This document shows, in pieces, positions 10,901 to 21,587 of a stretch of 64,000 nucleotides of DNA. The translations under genes and the position numbers were made by a program. The notes below the pieces were generated by a model. That model searched no databases. It was not told the DNA's origin and saw only the letters and a program-made list of their open reading frames with translations. The number at the start of each line of letters is the position of its first letter. The stretch's first letter is position 1. This DNA is from Bugula neritina (taxonomy: Eukaryota; Bryozoa; Gymnolaemata; Cheilostomatida; Bugulidae), in the NCBI GenBank assembly GCA_964035545.1, contig OZ037767.1:6686207-6750206 (forward strand), read 5' to 3'.

Positions 10901-13434
10901 GGCATCTAGCATTTCAAAATTATATATTATTTATGTTTGAGGCATTATTCAAAATTTTTGTAGGGATTTCTACAGACCAGTGGTGGAATGGGATTTGTTT
11001 TAGGTCCAGTGTTAGGAGCTGCTCTTTACAGTGTGGGTGTTTTTTATGTTATTATAACACACACACTTTTAGACAAGAAGACATTGAAATATTACGCATT
11101 ACAGCACTATAACAAAATATCAACTACTATCTATTTTTCCAGGTTGGAGGATATATGCTACCATTTGTTGTCATAGGAGTCTTAATTTGGCTTTTCTTAG
11201 CAATTGGCTACTTTACTCTACCAAAATCAGGTAACCATTGTCAGAGTTAATATAGTTGGTTCTTACTTTGCCTTTACCGTTGATTCTATGTATCTGAGTA
11301 TGGCTTATGTTTTAGATAAAGTACCCAGAATGGATGGGAATATCTTGACTCTGTTGAAAATACCTGGATGTTCTATTCTGTATTTGTTGATACTTTGCTG
11401 TGGATTATCACTGAGCTTTTTAGATCCAACTTTCAACCCATTTATAAAAGAAAAGGTAAGTGTACTCATTCAGCACTCATAAGTGCTGAATATTTCCACA
11501 TTCAGCACTTATGAGTGCTGAATGTGGAAATATGCGAGAATTTACATGCAGATCTAACTTGAAATCTGGTTCAAAATAAAATTTGTAATCATTTTATTCA
11601 TCATCAGAAGAAAGAGTAACAAAATTGTAGACTTATTTGATATGTTTTATAGTTTCCTCAGATCTCTATGCCACAGATAGGATTGCTGTTTGCTATTACC
11701 CCGGGTGTGTTTGGAATTGTGTCACCTGTGATAGGGTACATCAGTGACAGGGTATGTAGGGTCTACATTCTATGATTGAGTTTAATAACTTGTATTGGGA
11801 GTGAGCCTCTTCAACAAAGACCTGTAATGTCAAAACATATATTAGAAGAACTGTTTAGTATAAAATTACTGAATTATCAATTTGATTTTTTTTTTCAAAA
11901 CAAAACCGGTTAAACCCCCCTCCCCCCCCCCCCCCCCCCCTGTTTCACTTTGTATGACCCAAAGCCTATGTTGAAATATTTTGTGTTTGAAGTTTGAAGC
12001 AATGGTGTACAATATAACAAATCTACATGTATAGCTATAATGTTAATATGTAAGAGTTACCATGGAAAGACAAACTATAAGGTTTAAAGTTTCAATTGTT
12101 ATTTGTTGAGCCTTGCAATTGCATTAAAGTCATAAAAGCATTTTCTCATCGTTTTAAGCCTTAAAACACATATATTTGCATAGCAAGTATGACATAGTGT
12201 ACATATTTTATTGTAAATCTTATACCTGTTAAATTTTAGTGGTTAGAAGGTGTCCAGTGTATTATTGGCTCTATATTGCTTGCCGCTGGTTTTGGTTTAC
12301 TGGGACCAAACCCTTGGCTGGCTGAATACCTACCAACCAGGTGTGTAGACCTAAAACTATGTTATAAACAGCAAACAATAGGAAACTATTTTGTCAATTT
12401 CTTTGCATTTTTTATTTTTATTATTATACAATATTGTTATTGATTCCATATAAGTGAACTTACATGAAGCTACTATAATATCTCTTCCAGTGTTCCTGAA
12501 ACAATTCTAGCTCTGGTTCTCATTGGTATTGGTGCCAGTGGTGTGCAGAATCCATCATATACTCTCATATGCAGAATGGCAAGGCGAATATTATACTGTT
12601 AGTACATATTATGTAGATGCAAATACTGTTGACAAGATTTATGAGAGTTGGAACTTCTAGAAGTTGAAGGCTAATTCTATTTTTAGAAACCGTGGTTTAC
12701 CGGATAACTTGCAGACGTTTGGGTTGGTTTCTGGACTGTTCACGTCTGCATTCTCACTGGGTGCCTTCCTTGGACCACCTCTTGCTGGATATTTATCCAA
12801 TCGGCACGGGTTCGCATGGGCTTTCTCTCTCTGTGGACTCATCAACATTACAGCTGTAAGTTAACAAAATATAACTATATCTACAATAATGTGACTCATA
12901 GTCATGTAGTTCATGCGGTAAACAAAGTCACAGAACTGTCTTGAATAATTCTATTTTGACCCAATTATTTAGTATAAAACAGTTTACAAGTTAGGTGTTG
13001 GGAGTGATTTCAGAGGTTTTAGAAAATGTCAACCTAGTGATCAAACCAATATTTAAAAGCTAATAAACTGGAACAATAATATTATGGAGCAGCTCAGAAT
13101 TTACATGACAGCTTATCCCATTTTTCCTTTGCTAAAAAAGACATTGTGAACAAATTATTAAATAAATAACTCACTCAAATAATGAATTATATTGTTTTAC
13201 ATTTTCATCTACACGGCATACTTAGTAGCTGTGTTTTTCAATTAAATATTCGAATTTAGATATGTTAGTTCGACAAGTTTTGAAGACTTATCCACTCCTG
13301 GTACTGTTGACATTACAATTTTTTGTTAGGGGCTTCTACTAACTATCTACATGTCAGTTATGAAGATTCAGAACAATTGGCCTCTACCAATTCCTAAGGA
13401 GAGAATGCAAGAGAAAGAAGACGAAACATCATGA
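7981..13434 (+). CDS. SLC18B1: SLC18B1-like vesicular polyamine transporter, copy A
   Basis: Twelve exons rebuilt: 7981-8056, 9062-9273, 10095-10168, 10442-10589, 10964-11032, 11143-11230, 11316-11455, 11653-11751, 12240-12340, 12491-12583, 12687-12855, 13330-13434. All phases join and give 457 codons plus TGA, close to the usual family length of about 455. The product is a 12-helix major facilitator. SLC18B1 is known as a proton-coupled polyamine carrier of secretory vesicles. Visible family marks are PFFPSEAAKKG after helix 1, FLDRVPSG in exon 4, the antiporter-type GPVLGAALY in exon 5 and its second-half counterpart SLGAFLGPPLAGYL in exon 11. The N terminus has an acidic-leucine TEPLLIDSNESS stretch, typical of sorting signals. 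Intron 10 begins with GC instead of GT, at the exact site used as GT in copies C and D. An AATAAA lies at 13879. This is the most diverged copy, alone on the plus strand. Family assignment is firm; the substrate is inferred. Confidence 0.9.
8563..8637 (-). repeat. tRNA-SINE family 1, degenerate partial copy
   Basis: The plus strand reads CCTAACATCACCAATGGTC, then TTTACT and, after a deletion, CCACAGCTGCTTCCACATC. These are the body and head of the SINE family described at 14583. It lies in intron 1 of transporter copy A. Confidence 0.6.
9305..9935. repeat. Minisatellite with ~24-bp unit
   Basis: About 25 imperfect copies of a 24-base unit, CTAGTATACTAGACTGGTAC plus ATCC, in tandem. Variants include CCTATAGTATACTATACTGG and units with ATTCC. 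It begins about 30 bases after the exon 2 donor of transporter copy A, inside intron 2. The unit contains the palindrome CTAGTATACTAG. Confidence 0.92.
11468..11533. repeat. Paired palindromes (cruciform-prone)
   Basis: A 24-base unit, ATTCAGCACTCATAAGTGCT plus GAAT (11468-11491), is followed after 8 bases by its exact reverse complement (11500-11523). The second unit is itself flanked by ATATTTCCAC and GTGGAAATAT, giving a near-perfect 44-base palindrome at 11490-11533. It starts 13 bases after the exon 7 boundary of copy A, in intron 7. Confidence 0.85.
11915..11940. repeat. Poly-C tract
   Basis: A run of C broken by one T, in intron 8 of transporter copy A. Such a run is error-prone in sequencing, so its exact length is doubtful. 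Confidence 0.9.
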
Positions 13435-14582
13435 TCTAACAATACATGCTTCATCATACACTGGGAATGAATCTACACTCTACACTATATAGTATACAAC
13501 AGGGCTACAGTATTTAAGTAATATAGTAATATATACAAATTGGCGGCAGCATATTAGTATTATATTAATATATAAGTGACTATACAGTATGGTAATATAT
13601 CACTAATCATTGCAGTATACTTATAGCGTATTTCTATATAATGTGAATGCTACATATTTTAAACTTTCTTATTGGCTAATCACTGAGTATAATAAGGAAT
13701 ATACGTGGTATAAAATAAGTATCTTGTATGAGTTAATTATCTTACAGCTTTAGTTTTATACTGAATGTGTGAAAACTAAAATAATTAAATGCTTATATGT
13801 GTGATGATTATTATTGCAGCCTTAACATATTTATGTTGTATGATTTAGTGTTAAGTTTATGTTAGAAAAAGAAGCTGAAATAAATTCAATTCAAGTTTTA
13901 AACTAATTGCAAAATAGTTGTTTACAGATGAATATATGCACGTATGGAATTTGTAATGTATATAAAGTCTTTCATCAAACAATCTTTATTTTTCTTTTTA
14001 TAATTCAGTATAATACAACAATATGTAGGCCTACACAACAATGGTCTTATAGCTGTAAACTCAACAATGGACATCGTAACCTCTAAACACAAATTAATCA
14101 GCAACTTCACAGCAGACAACTAAGTTGGATGTAATATTTTGCTACTCATTTCTTTTCGGATTTTCCCATGATAAACTGCAGCCTTAAAAATACAAGGTTT
14201 GCCTCATAATTGCATTTTTATGTTTGAGAAACAGTTTTAAACCAACATAATTCAACTTGTTATTCCCATTAACATTTTTACTTTTTGCTTGAAATTGAAT
14301 AAACATCTTAGATTATCAATTCACATATTTCCATATCTAATTGATATGCTAATAGATGTTTTATTAGATATTTATCAAACTTGTTATACATAGTATGAAA
14401 CATTTAAATTATCTAGACATGCATACAATTGGCAGTACTATATTATAATACTATAATATACAATAGCAGCAAAAGCTCTATATATGTACCACCAGAAAAT
14501 GTAAACTGGAATAAGGTGACTTATCTCAAAATTTAAACAGTTTGTTGTTTAAACCTTTTAGTTTAGTAGCTATACTCTGTCT
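13435..14582. other. 3' flank of copy A, no gene seen
   Basis: AT-rich sequence between the tail-to-tail copies A and psi-B. The AATAAA at 13879-13884 is the best poly(A) signal for copy A. I see no further coding exon. Confidence 0.5.
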
Positions 14583-14785
14583 GGGGGTTAGAGTGTTTGG
14601 CTTAGTAAACACGAAGTCAAACAGTTCAAACCCCAGCAAAGGCTATTGGTGATGTTAGGAAGAGCATCTAGTCATAATTGCTCATGTGCCTCATCTGAAT
14701 AAATCTTTCGCCTAGCTTAAAAGAGCTCCTCTCTATCATGGGTTCCCACAGGAATAATGACTATAAACTTGTGTGAGGTTAAAAG
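14583..14785 (+). repeat. tRNA-SINE family 1, near full-length copy
   Basis: Head GGGGTTAGAGTGTTTGGC and a B-box-like AGTTCAAACCCCAG are followed by the family body: GCTATTGGTGATGTTAGGAA, then GAGCATCTAGTCATAATTGCT, AATAAATC, and the end TGACTATAAACTTGTGTGAG. Seven copies in both orientations occur in the window. The GGAAG(A/G)GCATC body motif resembles conserved cores of tRNA-SINEs in marine invertebrates, which is a recollection rather than a search result. Confidence 0.8.
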
Positions 14786-15547
14786 TTAAATATTGTCTTC
14801 TCATGTATTTACAGTTTCCCGATCTAGAACAACTAATGGCCACCTGTACATGCTGTGCCTTCATAATTAGCATGTAGACTAGCAGTAGGATCCCCTACAG
14901 AATAAGCAATGCGTATACATGAAACAGTAGATTATTAATCTATTATTAGATCTATTACCTATACTAGCAATAAGTAAGTAATGTAGATATGTCCATCAGC
15001 AAAAGTAATCTAACACAATTACTTTAGTGAACTGTGTTATGAGCAATGCCAATACATGTCTTATTTTTAAATAAAACATTCATGTAAGGCTTACAGCAAT
15101 AAATTATTTTGCAGATGTTTTCTGAGCTACAAATACCTAATCTGGATGTAGTGCATAGCTTCAAACCAGCTTTTTAAATTCAAACAGTTTTAAAACAGAA
15201 CAAGTTGCAGAGAGATGGCACTTACTGCATGCAGAGAAAACTATGAATCCACATATAGAAGAAGCCCATGCAAACTCATAATGTTTAACTAAATATCCAG
15301 AGAGAGTTGGTTCAAGGAAAACACCCAGTGAGAAAGCAGACGTGAAGAAACCAGATACCAGTCCCAGTGTCTGAAAATTATCTGGTAAGCCATAATTTCT
15401 GTGAAAGAAAGCAAAAAGAGCATTTCATTAGAATACATCTTCGCTTAATTCTTGTATGCACACATTTATTTTTAATTCTTAGAAGAAAGTGATTGTTGGC
15501 AAACAAGTCACTCAACACAAAATGTTTTGTAGACAATGCTAGTCATT

Positions 15548-15702
15548 TAGGAGCAGTAGTGGAGAAATTGAGATAGCTTAGCTTAGGCTCTTCAAATCTC
15601 CATATAAACTCTGGTTGAACTTTTTGCGAAAACATAACTTCTTTTGCTGCATTTTTAACTTGAGCTACAGGCTTTTCTAAATTTCTCCATTACTGCACCT
15701 AC
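15548..15702. mobile_element. ~150-bp MITE, family M1, copy 1
   Basis: The left end, TAGGAGCAGTAGTGGAGAAA plus TTGAG, is matched in reverse by the right end, CTAAATTTCTCCATTACTGC plus ACCTA. That gives terminal inverted repeats of about 25 bases around an AT-rich core without coding capacity. Similar copies lie at 48964-49107, 60383-60512 and, degenerate, 59341-59490. A reversed partial end sits near 33609-33660. It lies in an intron of psi-B. Confidence 0.7.
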
Positions 15703-17225
15703 CTCATGCTAGTGCAATGCTGCTAGTAACTATAGTAAGTAGTAATGATCACCTCGCTATTCTGTATAGGAGGGGAAAGGTTGGAATCATGAGTCCACCG
15801 GCACCAATACTGAGGAGTATCAAAGCTATAGCTGTTTCAGGTATGCTACAATATAAACATATACTTGCATGTTTATCCTACACATTTATATTTAACATAT
15901 CAAGTAAGTAAATAAGCTTCAGACCAGCTAATTCAACTCCAGATATTACCTGCTATAGAGATGAACTTTGCCAACAAAGAATTGGGTCCAAGTAGGAAAA
16001 ATGCTAATACTGTGATCAAAAAACTAATCACTGCAAGTGACCCTTCTAGTCCCTAAAGAATGGTAACTGTAAATATAAACTTGTAATTTCTCCATTTCAG
16101 ATGCTCACCCATTGCTCCAATAAATGTAAAAATGTTATAATACGGAGCGAAAAGTTATATAGTAAGAAAATGAAAAATTGATGTTTCATAGAGCATTACA
16201 CTAACGTTTCTGCCTCTGAAGTGAAGACCAACAGAAACTTCAGTTAAAGTGCAACTTTCTTTTTGATCATGAATGTGTGAAATACTAGCTATAGATTATA
16301 CTTGTTAAAATTTGAAGCTATCAGATAATATTTTTAGCTTGTATAACTATAATAATGCTTAAATATGGAAAACAATAGAAAATTATGAATGTTGCATAGA
16401 TTTGCTTTCAAATTTGTATTATATAAATAAAAAATTAAAAAATACTAACATTGATGGATAAAATTTATTTATTAGTTTTGTGCATGCTCTATTGTGTATT
16501 TAATCACAATGCAGTTGTTATATCCTGTGTATGTTATCATATATATTGTATATGTTATCATATATATTGTATATGTATGCTATTATTAGTGACAAAACTT
16601 TAGCTGCATGATATTTGCATTTATTTATTCATTTTCTATATTACTAAAATAATGTATCAGTATGTTGTCATACATTCTAAAAAACAAGCAATTTATACTA
16701 TACAACTATATAACAACATAATTTGTCAATACATTCTTGCAAAATTTTTGAAGCAAGCAACTATAAAAACTAGTAAAAGCAACTTATTTTTGACTTAGCA
16801 TTGTTTATAAACGTCGAAAAGAAATAAATGTATTTATTTATTTAATAAAATAATGATAAATTTTGCTCTGATATTACCAGCATGCCATGACTTGTATACT
16901 CAGTATTTATATTAAAATATAATGCATTATTATACTTCTTAGTAAGTGAATTTTCAAATGTCTTTCTGATGTCGTCATACTACCTTCTATGTACTTTATT
17001 AGATATATGTTTTCAAAGTTATATTTTATACATACATATACATATATATTATGTATAATATATACGTATGTATATAACATATTATATAAAATATTCCAAT
17101 CTATCTCACCTATCTTCGCTTTGTCCTGTTCGGGTAGCGGGATATTATATACAATATATAATCTATAGAATATATAACATGTAGCATATAATATATAAGT
17201 GTGTGTGTGCGTATATAGCCAAAAA

Positions 17226-17357
17226 CATATAACGCAAATCATAGACTATCAAATACACCTAATGTTTACATATAACACAAATCACAGACTATCAAATACA
17301 CTTAATGTTTACATATAACACAAATTATAGACTATCAATTATACACTTAATGTTTAC
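17226..17357. repeat. 43-bp tandem repeat, three copies
   Basis: The unit begins CATATAACRCAAATCAYAGA, continues CTATCAAATACACYTAATG and ends TTTA. It occurs three times in a row, the last copy slightly longer. Confidence 0.85.
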
Positions 17358-17471
17358 AATATTCTTATGCAATTCTAAGTACATTAACGTCACAGTCAAC
17401 TCTTGTACATAGTTGAATTCTTCTTTCAAATAAGTCAGTATAAAGCTAAACACCTACACAGAATCTCCCCA

Positions 17472-17521
17472 AACTGATACGTCAAAGCAGTTCATTAACG
17501 AACTGCTTTGACATATCAGTT
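17472..17521. repeat. Hairpin with 22-bp arms
   Basis: The left arm, AACTGATACGTCAAAGCAGT plus TC, is repeated in reverse complement after a 6-base loop ATTAAC, with one mismatch. No gene context explains it. It may be a relic of a small inverted-repeat element. Confidence 0.8.
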
Positions 17522-17921
17522 AATAACTGGGCTGCAGTGTACAGAAATATTCTCTCTTTCACATAACCAACTCAGAAAGTTTTGTCTGTCATTACTACTA
17601 CATATAATTATTATATAAGATTATTAGTGGTTATTATTTAAATAATTGCATGTGAAATTCTCTCTATTATTACATTTCAGTTGTACTTCGCTTATGTCCA
17701 GTTTCAAACTTTTAGCTTCACTTTTGAATTTTGCTTCTTCAAGTCATTTGCTCATGTCTTGTGTTCCACTTCATAACTTGTAGACAATAAATAAAAATAC
17801 AATAAATAAATTATATATTATATATACAGTAAATAAAAAAGTTTTTGTAGCTATTACTTAAAAACTGCTTTAGGAATTGTCCCCTTTTTAGCAGGCTAAG
17901 CCATTCTGTACTTTCCATAAT

Positions 17922-18114
17922 ATAGTCAATAGTAGCCATTCCTGTAAGAACTCTGATGAAAAGGGCTTTTTAAGCTAAGGACTTGTTTTCTATTGTGACA
18001 AAAGAAAATTAATCATGGCTGAATACCCTTCCTAACATCCCCAATGACCTTAACTGAGACTCAAACCACTGACCTTGTGTTTACTAGGCTGGTACTCTAA
18101 CTCACTGCTTCTTA
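17922..18114 (-). repeat. tRNA-SINE family 1, minus-strand copy
   Basis: Reverse of the 14583 element: ATAGTCA at the start, CCTTCCTAACATCCCCAATG in the body, ACCTTGTGTTTACTAGGC and TACTCTAAC at the tRNA-like head. Confidence 0.75.
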
Positions 18115-18290
18115 TATTAAGAATAGCTGCAAATAAAAAATTGCAGTGAAGTATAGTGAATGCTAGCTGTAAGTTATAATCAGTCTAATGGTGTCAAAGA
18201 GTATACTACAAACTATTACAAAGTCAGTGTTGACAACTTTATATTATATACATGCTGACACCTTTATATATAGTGTTCATTTTACTGTTA

Positions 18291-18634
18291 GCCTAGGGCC
18301 ACACAGTGCGTATTTTCGCATGTGAAAATCGAAATCACAAGTAGCAAAGGTGTCCACTGTGCGCGTTGAGAAAACATTCGCACTTGTCGCTCAGCATTTT
18401 CAACGCAAGTGCGAATCGTCGCTGTCGTCGTCACCTAATTGGCAGGTAGTTCTTCAGCAAGCCCAATTTCTTTATTTTAGTGCTACATTCCAGTAAATTG
18501 CGTTTTATTGAAAGCGTGTGCGATTTAAAAATGAAAGCTTTATTTATCACGCATCACTGACGCTACAGTGGACACCGTTGCTACTTGTGATTTCAATTTT
18601 CGCATGCGAAAATACGCACCGTGTGGCCCTAGGC
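18291..18634. mobile_element. 344-bp MITE with long inverted ends and TTA target duplication (PIF/Harbinger-like)
   Basis: The ends GCCTAGGGCCACACAGTGCG and its reverse complement (one mismatch) begin inverted repeats of about 70 bases, including a shared TCACAAGTAGCAA and GGTGTCCACTGT. The element is bounded by TTA on both sides (18288-18290 and 18635-18637). Three-base TTA/TAA duplications and GGGCC-type ends are known for PIF/Harbinger elements. The interior has no ORF. It is well preserved and GC-richer than its surroundings, so it inserted fairly recently. Confidence 0.8.
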
Positions 18635-19262
18635 TTACATAATTTTACTTTGTTTTTATTATTCTGTTAAAGCATGTTCTTACATTAAAAGCATACTTTC
18701 ATAGCTTCACTAAAACTTTTGGTTGAAACTTTTAATTCCTGCAGAATTAAATTAACTAAAATGACAAAATGAAAAGAAGTTACCTGTCTGATGAGCTATC
18801 AGTTATTTATTATACCTGAATTATGGACAAGATGATGCAACAGATAGCTAACTTGAAGATATGTAATGCTTAATGCAGACATTGCAAAAAGTTTTTGTTT
18901 GTAAATGTTATTGTAAAAACTATGTTATGATTCTAGTGTCACCAAATTTGAGATTAAATAGGCAACTCATAAATTTAACAGTGACCCTTGAAGGTCATAA
19001 ATGTTATTCACCTGGTCAATTAATGAAAAGGTTGTTAGCTTAGTAACAACTGATAGGATTATTTGAGTTGTTAGGAATACTTTATATACCGATGATAAAA
19101 ATGGTAAGTGCAATGATTCCATTGGTTAGTTTATTTAAAAGCTTTACATTTAGCTCATATTTTTATACCAGTGATCACTGACCTAGTTATTATTACAGGT
19201 TGTGAGATGGCAGGAGTTTAGGTTATAGTTATTATAAACAGTATACAGTATATGTCGAGAAG

Positions 19263-20729
19263 ATGTCATTTGGGGAGGTTTGGAAAAAGCTAAAAGACTA
19301 CATTACGGATTGTGATGTGAATGAATTCAAAGAGACACTGACTTCTCTGTCTGCTGAGGATAGATTGAAGGTACTCCATAAGAAGGACCAATGGAATGGA
19401 ATTTTCGGTCCAAACTGGGAAGATCCAGATTGTGCATTAGTACACAGAGCAGCAAAAAGAGGTCATACAGAAATAGTGAAATGTATTCTAGACTCTGTAC
19501 CAGTAATTAACTTCTACGAACTACTTAATGATATAGGTGGTAGTTTTGGTAACACAGCTGTGCACAGTGCAGCAGAATGGGGTTATACAGAGACAGTGAA
19601 ATGTATTCTAGACTCTGTACCAGCAGCTGACTTGTACAAACTACTCAGTATACAGAATAAAGATGGTAACACAGCTGTACACAGTGCAGTAGAATGGGGT
19701 AAAACAGAGACAGTGAAATGTATTTTGGACTCTGTACCAGCAGCTGACTTGTACAAACTACTCAGTATACAGAATGAAAATGGTAACACAGCTGTACACA
19801 GTGCAGCAGCAGAAGGTTATACAGATACAGTGAAATGTATTTTGGACTCTGTACCAGCAGCTGACTTGTACAAACTACTCAGTAAAGAGAACATGTGTGA
19901 CGATACAGCTGTGCACAATGCAGCAGAATGGGGTGATATGGAGACAGTGAAATGTATTCTTGACTCTGTACCAGCAGCTGACTTGTACAAACTACTCAGT
20001 ATACAAAATGAAGATGGTAACACAGCTGTACACAGGGCAGCAGAACGAGGTAATACAGAGATAGTGAACTGCATTCTAGACTCTGTACCAGCAGCTGACT
20101 TGTGCAAACTACTCAGTAAAGAGAACATGTGTGACGATACAGCTGTGCACAGTGCAGCAGAATGGGGTGATATGGAGACAGTGAAATGTATTCTAGACTC
20201 TGTACCAGCAGCTGACTTGTACAAACTACTCAGTATACAGAATGAAGATGGTAAAACAGCTGTACACAGGGCAGCAGAATGGGGTTATACAGATACAGTG
20301 AAATGTATTTTAGACTCTGTACCAGCAGCTGACTTGTACAAACTACTCAGTAAAGAGAACATGTGTGACAATACAGCTGTGCACAGTGCAGCAGAATGGG
20401 GTAATACAGAGACAGTGAAATGTATTCTTGACTCTGTACCAGCAGCTGACTTGCACAAACTACTCAGTATACAGAATGAAGATGGTAATACACCTGCACA
20501 CAGTGCAGCACTTGCAGCACATCCAGAGACTATTCAATGTATGATAGACTGTGTACCAACAACTAACTTAACTGATTTGCTCACTCTGCAGAATAATGAT
20601 GGTGAAACAGCTATACATATAATCACACTCAATGGTCATTCAGAGGTAATAAAAAGCCTAGTTGACAGAATGTCATCAGATGAAATCGGGAAGCTTTTCA
20701 GCATAAATAAAAACGAATTTCATTCATAA
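19263..20729 (+). CDS. Ankyrin-repeat protein with nearly identical 39-residue repeats
   Basis: A single open exon of 488 codons. After an N-terminal segment without repeats (about residues 1-58), it has about eleven ankyrin-type units with a 39-residue period, not the usual 33. Typical unit: TAVHSAAEWGYTETVKCILD, then SVPAADLYKLLSIQNEDGN. Units alternate at the linker between IQNEDGN and KENMCDD types, giving a higher-order 234-base repeat. The last two units are diverged. The start is the first ATG giving an open frame; ATG 19252 is closed by a stop after 13 codons. No signal peptide or membrane helix is seen, so it is probably cytoplasmic with a binding role. The TAA at 20727 lies two codons before a good donor (CAACAG|GTAATG at 20735/20736) in phase 0, so the stop appears to be new. 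The gene sits in reverse within an intron of psi-B. AATAAA is at 20811. Confidence 0.82.
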   Translation: MSFGEVWKKLKDYITDCDVNEFKETLTSLSAEDRLKVLHKKDQWNGIFGPNWEDPDCALVHRAAKRGHTEIVKCILDSVPVINFYELLNDIGGSFGNTAVHSAAEWGYTETVKCILDSVPAADLYKLLSIQNKDGNTAVHSAVEWGKTETVKCILDSVPAADLYKLLSIQNENGNTAVHSAAAEGYTDTVKCILDSVPAADLYKLLSKENMCDDTAVHNAAEWGDMETVKCILDSVPAADLYKLLSIQNEDGNTAVHRAAERGNTEIVNCILDSVPAADLCKLLSKENMCDDTAVHSAAEWGDMETVKCILDSVPAADLYKLLSIQNEDGKTAVHRAAEWGYTDTVKCILDSVPAADLYKLLSKENMCDNTAVHSAAEWGNTETVKCILDSVPAADLHKLLSIQNEDGNTPAHSAALAAHPETIQCMIDCVPTTNLTDLLTLQNNDGETAIHIITLNGHSEVIKSLVDRMSSDEIGKLFSINKNEFHS

Positions 20730-20835
20730 CAACAGGTAATGGAAAATTTCAAAACTTTTTATAATAGCTGTATACTTTTGTTATGCAAGTTAATAATCTA
20801 GTAGAATTCTAATAAAACAATTCGCCCAAGTTCAT

Positions 20836-21046
20836 ATAGTCACTATCCCTGTGAGAACCCTAATGGAAAAAATTTTTAGATTGGCGCAAGAGTAGTTATG
20901 ATTGGATGCTCTTCTTAATTCAACTTAAATGGCCTTTACTGGGGTTCGAGCCCATGACTTTTATAAGGTTAACGCTCTAACCAGATTATACATTCTACAA
21001 ATAGTGTCAATGCTCTAACCACCAGACCATGGCTGCTCCCACATCT
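20836..21046 (-). repeat. tRNA-SINE family 1, minus-strand copy
   Basis: Starts ATATAGTCACTATCCCTGTG, includes TGGATGCTCTTCTTAATTCA and the B-box complement GGGGTTCGAGCCC, and ends ACCATGGCTGCTCCC. The head carries a short internal duplication (CGCTCTAACC / TGCTCTAACC). It lies in the intron after the ankyrin exon. Confidence 0.8.
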
Positions 21047-21294
21047 CTATGTATACTGACACCTTTTTCTTAGTTCATTTACCAATTTTACATAATATTA
21101 CAATCTAAGTGTAGTTCCACATGCACAACACACAAAACATTAGCACACACATTATAAATTACAATTCAGAAGTGTTTAAACATGCATATCACAATTTTAA
21201 AAGTTTGAAACAAAACAGAAAATATAACCAAAACTTGTGATTGCTTTTTTGATTTGATTATTATTTTTCTAATGATATGCTGCATGTGTTATAG

Positions 21295-21587
21295 GAACTG
21301 ATTGGAGGAGATTGTGGGAGCTTAGTCTATGTGAAAGTTGGAGACTAGTTTAGGCCAACTGGAATGCTTTTTGGCTATGTAGCAAACAGTGAAAACCCAT
21401 TAGGATTTGATGGCCCCATCTACTGCAGGCCGTGGTACTCAGCCAAGCTTTCAAAAACATAGAGTGCGACTATCCACATCAAGTAACCAACATTGAGCTC
21501 TTCTACTACAAGAACGGTATTCTCACCTTGTTACAGAAGGTCATTTTGATGACTCATAACTTATTGATACAGTGTCATCCTAATTGA
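21295..21587 (+). pseudogene. Decayed downstream exon of the ankyrin gene: chymotrypsin-fold peptidase-like C-terminal end
   Basis: After an acceptor GTGTTATAG (ending 21294), phase 0 matches the donor at 20735. The frame reads ELIGGDCGSLVYVKVGD, a TAG stop at 21346, then FRPTGMLFGYVANSENPLGF and DGPIYCRPWYS. A frame change near 21440 follows, after which QAFKNIECDYPHQVTNIELF and YYKNGILTLLQK run to a TGA. The G-D-x-G-S followed by a hydrophobic strand and a GMLFG strand resembles the active-site serine region of trypsin-like peptidases, here with Cys at the nucleophile position. Only this last part of such a domain is present; His and Asp regions are not seen. With two stops and a frameshift it cannot be translated as one piece, but it may still be a 3' UTR exon. 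The fold assignment is tentative. Confidence 0.5.

Larger units (their letters stand above)
16060..19262. other. Non-coding stretch upstream of the ankyrin gene
   Basis: Part of the enlarged intron of psi-B. It holds a triple tandem repeat, a hairpin, a SINE and a 344-bp MITE, listed separately. The rest is AT-rich. The open frame near 17 kb on the minus strand is low complexity (many I, Y and N) and not a gene. Confidence 0.55.

Noticed and set aside
16907-17242. 111-codon minus-strand frame
   Set aside because: It is a translation of TA-rich low-complexity sequence rich in Ile and Tyr.
19583-20224. Long open frames on the minus strand opposite the ankyrin repeats
   Set aside because: They are shadows of the repeated plus-strand coding sequence, with the same period and no independent features.
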